A stretch of DNA of 64,000 nucleotides, taken from contig OZ257144.1 in assembly GCA_965279205.1 (NCBI GenBank), forward strand, positions 1,612,001 through 1,676,000, written 5' to 3'. The notes under the pieces are model-generated. The model ran no database searches and was not told where the DNA came from. It was given only the letters and a program-made list of their open reading frames with translations. The DNA is from UBA7672 sp965279205 (GTDB taxonomy: Bacteria; Pseudomonadota; Alphaproteobacteria; Caulobacterales; Hyphomonadaceae). The position numbers and the translations under genes are program-made. This document shows, piece after piece, positions 44,652 to 52,384 of this stretch (positions are counted from its first letter, which is position 1; every line of letters starts with the position of its first letter).

Positions 44652-44894
44652 ATGGCCGACCGAACCCAACCTCAGAACCCGAATTTCCCCGCGCCTGGCA
44701 GGTTTGAGCCGGGCGGACATCTTCCCTCATGGACTGACGGCTTTCCGCACGACTTCAAGGGCTGGGGTCCGCAGACGCCGGACATTGACCAACCTGACCA
44801 CATCCAGTTCCGCCAACCGGAGAGCGATCTGATCTGGCGCGGTGAGGAAGAACGCGATCACATCGTCTGGCGCTTCGAGCCGCGCAGGCACTAA
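44652..44894 (+). CDS. Small hypothetical protein
   Basis: The 80-residue, proline- and aspartate-rich protein (FPAPGRFEPGGHLPSWTDGF, then WRGEEERDHIVWRFEPRRH) starts at an ATG with GGAGCG upstream. Its composition is unlike that of random frames here. No family is recognised. It sits 132 bases before the hemerythrin gene but has no obvious shared promoter, because a separate stress promoter lies in between. Confidence 0.5.
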   Translation: MADRTQPQNPNFPAPGRFEPGGHLPSWTDGFPHDFKGWGPQTPDIDQPDHIQFRQPESDLIWRGEEERDHIVWRFEPRRH

Positions 44895-44950
44895 GACAAT
44901 ATCCACGGCGCGTACAGATCGGCGGCCTGCGGGCCGCCGGTTTTGTTTCG

Positions 44951-44976
44951 GGAACCCGCCCCGCGGGAGTGACGTT
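44951..44976 (+). promoter_or_regulatory. EcfG (general stress sigma)-type promoter
   Basis: GGAAC (44951-44955) and CGTT (44973-44976) are separated by 17 bases. This matches the alphaproteobacterial EcfG consensus GGAAC-N16/17-CGTT and lies 50 bases before the hemerythrin gene start codon. Confidence 0.6.
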
Positions 44977-45026
44977 CATGGCCCGGGACGTTCCATCCGT
45001 TTCAACCAGTCCCCCTGGAGGCGCAC

Positions 45027-45488
45027 TTGGACGCGATCACATTGCTTCGTGAAGACCACAAGCTGTTGCGCAAGCTCAGCCAGGAACTGGCGGATACGAC
45101 AGAAAGAGCCGTCGAGACCCGCAAAAAGCTACTGAAGCAACTCGAGATCGAACTCAAAGCCCACACGACGATCGAGGAAGAGCTATTTTATCCCGCGATC
45201 CTTGATGCAAGCCAGGACATCAAGGATGCCCGCATGGTGGCGGAGGGCATCGAGGAGCATCGCGCCTGCGACAAGAAGGTGATCCCCGACCTGCACAAGG
45301 CCGCTCCGTCTTCCATCGCCTATTCTGGCGAGGCCAAGGTGCTCAAAGACTACATCTTCCATCACCTGCGGGAGGAGGAAGAGGAGATGTTTCCGAAGGC
45401 GCGCGACCTGATCAGCAAGAAGGACCTGCAGGAGCTGGGCGAAAGGATGTTGGCACGGAAGAAAGAACTGCTCGGCGAGCTGGCCTGA
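45027..45488 (+). CDS. Hemerythrin HHE cation-binding domain protein
   Basis: The 153-residue four-helix protein contains the HHE ligands: REDHKLL near the N-terminus, HTTIEEELFYPAIL, EEHRACDKKVIPDL and the C-terminal HHLREEEEEMFPKA. Such proteins bind a di-iron centre and are linked to oxygen, NO or stress sensing or protection. The start is TTG with GGAGG six bases upstream. An EcfG-type promoter 50 bases upstream suggests induction in the general stress response. Confidence 0.9.
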   Translation: MDAITLLREDHKLLRKLSQELADTTERAVETRKKLLKQLEIELKAHTTIEEELFYPAILDASQDIKDARMVAEGIEEHRACDKKVIPDLHKAAPSSIAYSGEAKVLKDYIFHHLREEEEEMFPKARDLISKKDLQELGERMLARKKELLGELA

Positions 45489-46051
45489 GAATGAGGCGCG
45501 ACTCGGTTGGCACTCACACATGTTGAGTGACGGCGGTCGCCGCGGCTGCGTTACACGCGGCCAGCCCAATTGTGGCGGAAGCTTTGGGTCTGTGCGCCAG
45601 GGCTATCGCGGAGTCACAAGAAGGAAGAATTCACCCGCCAGAACGTGACGCCCCCGCTTTTGTTCAAGAAAAAGGCGGTTGGGGGCGTTGTTGCCTGTTC
45701 AGATCGCACTGTGTGTCGCCGACATCACGCATCAGGATGTGTGCCATTCGTTTTGGTCAAATGTTGTGAAGGCTGGTTCAAACGCCGGATTCTTCTAGTA
45801 TTCTGATTCATGCGTCGGGAAGTTTTGAGAGCAGTCGCCCTCTTCAATTCGTCGCACTGACGCCGACATTTGAGGAGAGAGTTCCTCAACGCACCACCGG
45901 GGTAGCGCCGCCGCACCCTCTACGTGGCAGCCGCTCCTCCCGTCAGGGTGCAGCTTGTGAGGGACTGAGACCGCTTGAGATGCGAAGCTGACGCACCGAG
46001 CAACTCGGACGTGCCTCTTTGGACCGTGATGCTTTCGGCAAGGGAGCTACG
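45489..46051. other. 563-base region upstream of the prkA operon
   Basis: I see no convincing gene: the short open frames lack ribosome binding sites and family similarity. It should hold the promoter of the prkA-yeaH-spoVR operon. I found no EcfG or sigma-54 consensus here by eye. Confidence 0.4.
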
Positions 46052-47992
46052 ATGTCGCGCGATCTGTTCGACAGCTACACCAAGGCCTTCGAAACCCGTC
46101 GCGAGACGGTGATGACGATCCAGGAGTATCTGGAAGGCTGCCGCAAGGATCCGCTGATGTATGCGGGTCCGCACGAGCGTCTGCTCGCCGCAATTGGCGA
46201 ACCTGAGATGGTTGACACCTCGCGGGATTCTAGGTTGGGGCGGATTCACTCCAATCGCACCATCCGCGTCTATCCGCAGTTCTCCGAATTCTACGGGATG
46301 GAAGAGACGATCGAACGCATCGTCGCCTTCTTCCGCCAGGGCGCGCAGGGGCTCGAGGAGCGGAAGCAAATCCTCTACTTGCTCGGCCCCGTCGGCGGCG
46401 GCAAGTCCTCGCTTGCCGAGCGCATCAAGGCGCTGATGGAGGACCAGTACATCTATGTACTAAAGGCGGGGAACGATCTCTCGCCGGTCTTCGAGAGTCC
46501 GCTGGCGTTGTTCGACCCGGATACGCAGGCCGAGCAGCTCGGCAAGGACTACAACATTCCACGCCGCCGCCTGACGGGCCTGATGAGCCCGTGGGCGCTG
46601 AAGCGGCTTGACGAGTTCGGCGGCGACATCACCAAGTTCCGAGTTGCGAAAGTGAAGCCATCGCGGCTGCGTCAGATCGGTATCTCCAAGACCGAGCCGG
46701 GCGACGAGAACAACCAGGACGTTTCCTCGCTGGTCGGCAAGGTGGATATCCGCAAGCTCGAATTGCATTCGCAGTCGGATCCGGACAGCTATTCCTATTC
46801 TGGCGGTCTCAACCGGGCGAACCAGGGCGTTCTCGAATTCGTCGAGATGTTCAAGGCGCCGATCAAGATGCTGCACCCCCTGCTGACAGCGACGCAGGAG
46901 GGCAATTACGCGGGTTCAGAGAATATCGGCTCGATCCCGTTCACCGGCATCATCATGGCCCACTCGAACGAGAGCGAATGGCGCCAGTTCAAGAACAACA
47001 AGACCAACGAGGCCTTCATCGACCGGATCTACGTGATCAAGGTGCCCTATGTGCTGCGCGTCGCCGAAGAGACGAAGATCTACGACAAGCTGGTGAACAC
47101 GTCGGAATTGGCCGACGCGCCGCTGGCGCCGGGCACGCTGGAAATGATGGCGCGGTTCTCGGTGTTGTCGCGCCTGAAACCGCACGAAAACTCCAACCTG
47201 TTTGCGAAGATGCGGGTCTATGACGGGGAAAGCCTTAAGGAGGTCGATCCCAAGGCGCGCACGCTGCAGGAATATCGCGATGCGGCGGGCGTCGACGAAG
47301 GCATGGAGGGCATTTCCACCCGCTTTGCCTTCAAGGCGCTGTCGGCGACCTTCAACCACGACACGGAAGAAGTCGCAGCCGATCCGGTGCACCTGATGTA
47401 CGTGCTCGAACAGGCAATCAAGCGCGAGCAGTACCCGGATGACACCGAGGGTGCGTATCTGGAGTTCATCAAGGCTGACCTCGCCCCGCGCTATGCGGAG
47501 TTCATCGGGCACGAGATCCAGAAGGCCTATCTCGAAAGCTATCACGACTACGGGCAGAACCTGTTCGACCGCTATGTCGACTATGCCGACGCGTGGATAG
47601 AGGATCAGGACTTCAAGGATCCCGACACCGGGCAGATGCTCGACCGCGAACTCCTGAATCAGGAACTCTCGAAGATCGAGAAGCCGGCTGGCATCGCCAA
47701 TCCGAAGGACTTCCGGAACGAGGTGGTGAAGTTCACGCTGCGCGCGCGCGCCAACAACAAGGGCAAGAACCCGTCGTGGACGAGCTATGAAAAGATCCGC
47801 GAAGTGATCGAGCGGCGCATGTTCAGCCAGGTCGAGGATCTGCTGCCGGTGATCTCGTTCGGATCGAAGAAGGACTCCGACAGCGAGAAGAAACACGACG
47901 AGTTTGTTCAGCGGATGGTGGAGCGTGGGTACACCGAGCGGCAGGTTCGCCGCCTGGTGGAATGGTACATGCGGGTCAAGCAGGCCAGCTAG
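46052..47992 (+). CDS. prkA: PrkA family serine protein kinase/AAA ATPase
   Basis: The 646-residue protein has an N-terminal AAA-type ATPase with Walker A LLGPVGGGKSSLAERIK (about residue 120) and a C-terminal kinase-like region, as in YeaG/PrkA. ATG 46052 has AGGGAG six bases upstream. The gene heads the conserved prkA-yeaH-spoVR operon found in many proteobacteria and induced by stress and starvation. In E. coli, YeaG acts with YeaH in nitrogen-starvation survival. The interacting substrates are not evident. Confidence 0.95.
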   Translation: MSRDLFDSYTKAFETRRETVMTIQEYLEGCRKDPLMYAGPHERLLAAIGEPEMVDTSRDSRLGRIHSNRTIRVYPQFSEFYGMEETIERIVAFFRQGAQGLEERKQILYLLGPVGGGKSSLAERIKALMEDQYIYVLKAGNDLSPVFESPLALFDPDTQAEQLGKDYNIPRRRLTGLMSPWALKRLDEFGGDITKFRVAKVKPSRLRQIGISKTEPGDENNQDVSSLVGKVDIRKLELHSQSDPDSYSYSGGLNRANQGVLEFVEMFKAPIKMLHPLLTATQEGNYAGSENIGSIPFTGIIMAHSNESEWRQFKNNKTNEAFIDRIYVIKVPYVLRVAEETKIYDKLVNTSELADAPLAPGTLEMMARFSVLSRLKPHENSNLFAKMRVYDGESLKEVDPKARTLQEYRDAAGVDEGMEGISTRFAFKALSATFNHDTEEVAADPVHLMYVLEQAIKREQYPDDTEGAYLEFIKADLAPRYAEFIGHEIQKAYLESYHDYGQNLFDRYVDYADAWIEDQDFKDPDTGQMLDRELLNQELSKIEKPAGIANPKDFRNEVVKFTLRARANNKGKNPSWTSYEKIREVIERRMFSQVEDLLPVISFGSKKDSDSEKKHDEFVQRMVERGYTERQVRRLVEWYMRVKQAS

Positions 47993-48009
47993 CCTCAGCC
48001 AGGAACTCC

Positions 48010-49293
48010 ATGAACATCATCGACAGACGTCGGGACCCGGGAGGCAAGTCGCTGGCGAACCGCCAGCGATTCATAAGGCGCGCTCGATCTCTCGTGCGTC
48101 GCGCTGTTCGTGAGGCTTCGGCCAAACGCTCGATCAAGGACGTTGAAAAGGGCGGCGACATAGTCGTGCCAGCTGATGGCGTGCGCGAGCCTGTGCTTCG
48201 CCGCGGCAGTGTAGGCGGCAAGCGGGAATACGTCCTGCCCGGCAACAAGAAGTACATCCAGGGCGACACCATCGCGCGTCCCGAAGAGGAAGGCGGCGGA
48301 TCGGGCGCTTCGGCGGATGGCGAGGGCGAGGACGATTTCCGTTTTGCCCTGTCGGACGAGGAATTCCTTGATCTCTTCCTCGAGGACCTTGAGCTTCCAG
48401 ATCTGGCCAAGCGTCAGGTGCTGGGTGTCGAGGAAAGTCAGCCTGTGCGTGCGGGCTATCGCTCTTCAGGTCCTCCGGCGTCGCTGTCGGTCTCGCGCAC
48501 CATGCGCAACAGTCTCTCGCGTCGCGTTGCTCTTGGCCGCCCAAAGCCGGAAGACGTCGCAGCGCTGGAAGCCGAGATCGCCCGCCTGGACGATGAAGGC
48601 GGCCACGACGAACAGGTGGCAACACTGCGCGAGGAGCTGGCGCGACAGAAGCGCAAGATGAAACTGGTGCCGTTCATTGACCCGTTCGATGTGCGCTATC
48701 GCCGGTATGATCAGGTCCCAAAACCTGTCGCGCGGGCGGTGATGTTCTGCCTGATGGATGTGTCGGGGTCGATGGACGAGCACATGAAGGACCTCGCCAA
48801 GCGGTTCTACTCGCTACTCTACCTGTTCCTGAAGCGCCGCTACAAACGGGTGGACGTCATCTTCATCCGCCACACCCACGAGGCCAAGGAGGTGGACGAG
48901 GACACCTTCTTCCATAGCCGCGAGTCCGGCGGGACCGTGGTGTCGACCGCGCTGGAGGAAATGGCGCGCATCGTTCACGACCGTTATCCAGCCACGCAGT
49001 GGAATATCTATGGCGCGCAGGCGAGCGATGGCGACAATCTGCCGATGGATAATTCCAACACGATCGCGCTGCTGAAGGAGTCGATCCTGCCGCTGTGTCA
49101 ATACTACGCCTATCTGGAAGTTGGTCATGCCAAGGACGATGGCGGCGGCGAGGCAAGCTCACTGTGGCGCGCCTACGAACTTGTAGCGGGCAGCGACGAA
49201 CGCATGGCGATGCGCAAGGTGAGCCACCGCCGCGACATCTATCCGGTGTTCCGGGAGCTGTTCTCCAAGGCCGGCGTTACGGCGGAGGCATAA
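48010..49293 (+). CDS. yeaH: YeaH/YhbH family protein (DUF444)
   Basis: The 427-residue protein starts MNIIDRRRDPGGKSLANRQR, the family opening. It has a disordered glycine- and acid-rich middle and a C-terminal von Willebrand A-like domain (MFCLMDVSGSMDEHMKDLAK, with the MIDAS-like DVSGS). It follows prkA by 17 bases, with AGGA upstream, and precedes spoVR by one base. It is the usual partner of PrkA, possibly a metal-dependent adaptor. Confidence 0.94.
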   Translation: MNIIDRRRDPGGKSLANRQRFIRRARSLVRRAVREASAKRSIKDVEKGGDIVVPADGVREPVLRRGSVGGKREYVLPGNKKYIQGDTIARPEEEGGGSGASADGEGEDDFRFALSDEEFLDLFLEDLELPDLAKRQVLGVEESQPVRAGYRSSGPPASLSVSRTMRNSLSRRVALGRPKPEDVAALEAEIARLDDEGGHDEQVATLREELARQKRKMKLVPFIDPFDVRYRRYDQVPKPVARAVMFCLMDVSGSMDEHMKDLAKRFYSLLYLFLKRRYKRVDVIFIRHTHEAKEVDEDTFFHSRESGGTVVSTALEEMARIVHDRYPATQWNIYGAQASDGDNLPMDNSNTIALLKESILPLCQYYAYLEVGHAKDDGGGEASSLWRAYELVAGSDERMAMRKVSHRRDIYPVFRELFSKAGVTAEA

Positions 49294-49294
49294 C

Positions 49295-50890
49295 ATGACC
49301 GACGAAGTCGTCACCCGCAAACCGAAATCGCGCGTTGTGAAGGCGCAGCCTGCGCCGCCATCGTCTCTACTGTTCAGCGGCCCTGACTGGAATTTCGAGA
49401 CGCTCGGCCGGATCTTCGACGCGGTGCGCGAGGTGGGCGAAAACGAGATCGGGCTCAATCCCTACCGCACCCAGATCGAGGTGATCACGTCCGAGCAGAT
49501 GCTGGACGCCTATTCGTCGGTCGGCATGCCGCTGTTCTACAAGCACTGGAGCTTCGGCAAGGACTTCGCCCGCAACGAGGCGATGTATCGCAAGGGCTGG
49601 CAGGGGCTCGCCTATGAGATCGTGATCAATTCTGACCCTTGCATCTGCTACATCATGGAGGAGAACTCCGCGACGATGCAGGCGTTGGTGCTGGCGCACG
49701 CCGCGATGGGCCACAACCACTTCTTCAAGAATAACTACGTGTTCAAGCAGTGGACCGACGCCAACGGCATTGCGGACTATCTCTCCTTCGCCAAGAGCTT
49801 CATTTCCAAGTGCGAGGAGCGCTATGGCGTCGAGAACGTCGAACGGCTGATCGATGCAGCGCATGCGCTGCAGAGCCATGGCATCCATCGCTATCCCGGC
49901 AAGCGCTCTATGGACCTGCGCTCTGAGGAGATCCGCGAGCGGGAACGGCGTGCGCATGGCGAGGCGCTGTTCAACGATCTCTGGCGCACCGTGCCCCAGG
50001 GCAAGGGCAAGAAGCCGGCGACCAAGAAGAAGCTGGACGAGGATCGCCGCCGCGCCATCTTGAAACTGCCGGAAGAGAACATCCTCTACTTCCTGGAGAA
50101 GACCGCGCCGCGCCTCGCGGGCTGGCAACGCGAGATCCTGCGCATTATCCGGCTGATCGCGCAGTATTTCTATCCGCAGCGTCAGACCAAGATGATGAAC
50201 GAGGGCTGCGCCTGCTACACCCACCATCGCATCATGACGCGGCTGCACGAGAAGGGGCAGATTAGCGACGGCTCCTATCTCGAATTCCTGCACTCGCACA
50301 CCAGCGTAGTGATGCAGCCGGACTTCGATGATCGCCGCTACTCCGGCATCAACCCCTACGCGCTAGGGTTTGCAATGATGCAGGACATAGAGCGGATCGC
50401 GATGACCCCCTCGGACGAGGATCGCGCCTGGTTTCCGGACATAGCTGGCAATGGCGATGCCTATGGCACTCTGAAGGAAGTTTGGGCGAACTTCCGGGAC
50501 GAGAGCATCGTATCGCAATATCTGTCACCGAACCTGATCCGGAAGCTGGGTCTGTTCCAGCTGCGCGACGACCATGACGAGGAAGAGATGGAGGTCGCCG
50601 CCATCCACGACGAGCGCGGCTATCGCGAGGTCCGCAGGGCGCTGGCGCGGCAGTACGACGTCGCGCGGCGCGATGCGGATATCCAGGTGGTGGACGTCGA
50701 CCTTACAGGTGACCGGCGACTGGAACTGCGCCACCACGTCACTGACGGCGTGACGCTCGAGGAGAAGGACGCGGATCGCGTGCTTCAGCATCTGGCCGAT
50801 CTGTGGGGGTACGAAGTGCGGCTGGTCGAAAGCGACGACGAGACCGTCTATGCCGAACACAAGGCAGAGCCGATGAGGCCGTTCGCCTGA
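49295..50890 (+). CDS. spoVR: SpoVR family protein
   Basis: The 531-residue cytoplasmic protein matches SpoVR/YcgB: PDWNFETLGRIFDAVREVGE near the N-terminus, YYKHWSFGKDF-like SVGMPLFYKHWSFGKDFARN, and MNEGCACYTHHRIMTRLHEK in the middle. The biochemical role is unknown. In Bacillus it affects spore cortex formation, but here it is the third member of a general stress cluster. The start is one base after the yeaH stop, so the genes are coupled. Confidence 0.94.
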   Translation: MTDEVVTRKPKSRVVKAQPAPPSSLLFSGPDWNFETLGRIFDAVREVGENEIGLNPYRTQIEVITSEQMLDAYSSVGMPLFYKHWSFGKDFARNEAMYRKGWQGLAYEIVINSDPCICYIMEENSATMQALVLAHAAMGHNHFFKNNYVFKQWTDANGIADYLSFAKSFISKCEERYGVENVERLIDAAHALQSHGIHRYPGKRSMDLRSEEIRERERRAHGEALFNDLWRTVPQGKGKKPATKKKLDEDRRRAILKLPEENILYFLEKTAPRLAGWQREILRIIRLIAQYFYPQRQTKMMNEGCACYTHHRIMTRLHEKGQISDGSYLEFLHSHTSVVMQPDFDDRRYSGINPYALGFAMMQDIERIAMTPSDEDRAWFPDIAGNGDAYGTLKEVWANFRDESIVSQYLSPNLIRKLGLFQLRDDHDEEEMEVAAIHDERGYREVRRALARQYDVARRDADIQVVDVDLTGDRRLELRHHVTDGVTLEEKDADRVLQHLADLWGYEVRLVESDDETVYAEHKAEPMRPFA

Positions 50891-50949
50891 GGCATGGACA
50901 GGGTTGAGGCGTCTTCGCCGCTGGCGCGGTCCGTGCAAGTCTGCGCTCG

Positions 50950-52215
50950 ATGATTAACGAGCCTGCCAGCGAGGCCGGGGCGCATGGCGTCGCCGGCAGC
51001 AGCCATTCGGCCCACAAAGGTGGGCGATTTGGCTTGTTCCTGTTGATCGCGCTGGGCGTCGTGGGGTGCCTGCTAACCGTCCTCGGACTGGACGGCGCCA
51101 ACGGGCAGCAACTGTCCGATTTCGACCTGTTCTACTTCCCGGCAATGCAGGCGTTCGCTGCGGATCCCGTCGCGGCCATTGCCAACTATCCGGCGGCGCC
51201 GACGCCCCTCTACTTCATGCTCCAGGGCGGCGTGCTCGCCCTGACCCACGACCCGGCATTCATCCGCATAGTGTCGATCCTGTTGGGCGCAGGCGTCATC
51301 TGGGCCACCTGGCGATTTCCGGCTTCCCAGGCGCGCCGCCTGGCGGCTATCGCGGTGCTTCTGATCAGCCCGTATTTTCGCGGCCAGGTCTGGTTTTCGA
51401 ACAACGACGTTCTGGCGCTTCTGCTGATGCTCATTGCGCTGCGGCCGGAGAAAGCCGGCGGGAAAGCTTGGTTCGGAAAAATCGCGCTGGCCAACGTTGC
51501 CGTCTATGTGCGGCAGACTTTCGTGTTCCTCCCGATGTGGGTGTATGTGCGCGGTCTGTTACGCGAGCGCCGTCCCGTGATCATGACCACGGTGGTGTGC
51601 GCTGTGATGGCGGCGCCGATGCTCTGGCTGGTGAAGACATGGGGCGGCATCGCTCCGCCGCAGTTTGCAGGCCACCTGTCGCCGGCCGATCTGCCCGCAA
51701 GCCTTTCCGTGGGCATCACGATTGCCGCGACTTACCTCTTGCCCATGATCGTAGTCCGCGCGCTTACGCCGAAACGCATCGTGCGCGATGTGGCCGGCCT
51801 ACCCGTGTGGCTGCATGCAGCCGTGGGCCTCGCGTCCACCGCGCTGGTAGTCTGGCACGAGGGCTTCGGACATCTGATGGGAGGCGGCCTCGCCTTCCTG
51901 GCGGCGCAGGCGGGCGAGAAGATCACTGGCTTGCCGATGCTCGCCGTTTTCATCCCGGCATTCATTGTCTGCTGCTACGTGATGGCGCTGGTCGTGCGAG
52001 CCGATCCTTGGCGCAACGGGCTGGTGCTGCTCGCGACGCTCCTGATGTCCTCGTCGCTGCTGATCTATCAGCGATACTTCGACCCCCTGATTCCTTTGCT
52101 TCTGCTGTTCTATGCGCGCGTACCCGAGATCCGCTGGCTGGAGCGCAAGGGTTTGCTGTGGACGATGGCGCTCCCCTCCGTCGCGATCGCCTTGATCGCG
52201 TCCGTGACGCACTAG
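50950..52215 (+). CDS. Polytopic membrane protein, possible glycosyltransferase
   Basis: The 421-residue protein has about ten hydrophobic segments (first: FGLFLLIALGVVGCLLTVLGL). An early loop has SDFDLFYFPAMQAF, and the later membrane motifs YVRQTFVFLPMWVYVRGL and RYFDPLIPLLLLFYAR recall the DIE2/ALG10-type glucosyltransferases and other GT-C enzymes. This resemblance is by eye and weak. The gene follows spoVR by 59 bases, but its function does not obviously fit the stress operon. Confidence 0.7.
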   Translation: MINEPASEAGAHGVAGSSHSAHKGGRFGLFLLIALGVVGCLLTVLGLDGANGQQLSDFDLFYFPAMQAFAADPVAAIANYPAAPTPLYFMLQGGVLALTHDPAFIRIVSILLGAGVIWATWRFPASQARRLAAIAVLLISPYFRGQVWFSNNDVLALLLMLIALRPEKAGGKAWFGKIALANVAVYVRQTFVFLPMWVYVRGLLRERRPVIMTTVVCAVMAAPMLWLVKTWGGIAPPQFAGHLSPADLPASLSVGITIAATYLLPMIVVRALTPKRIVRDVAGLPVWLHAAVGLASTALVVWHEGFGHLMGGGLAFLAAQAGEKITGLPMLAVFIPAFIVCCYVMALVVRADPWRNGLVLLATLLMSSSLLIYQRYFDPLIPLLLLFYARVPEIRWLERKGLLWTMALPSVAIALIASVTH

Positions 52216-52384
52216 CGAAAGCCCCGGTTTTCCCCTGAAACCTCGCTCGCACGGGGATGTGACGGGCTCCACCCTCGCGCTGACCTTGCGGCGCCTTTTC
52301 AGGCGGCATTCTCAGGCGCTAAGTTGACGTAAAGGTCGGGCCGCGTGGGTTGCGCGCGAGCTATCTGGCCAACGGGAGGAGAGT

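Noticed and set aside
45510..45530. TGGCAC-like sequence resembling a sigma-54 promoter upstream of prkA
   Set aside because: The GC of the -12 element is absent at the required 10-base spacing.
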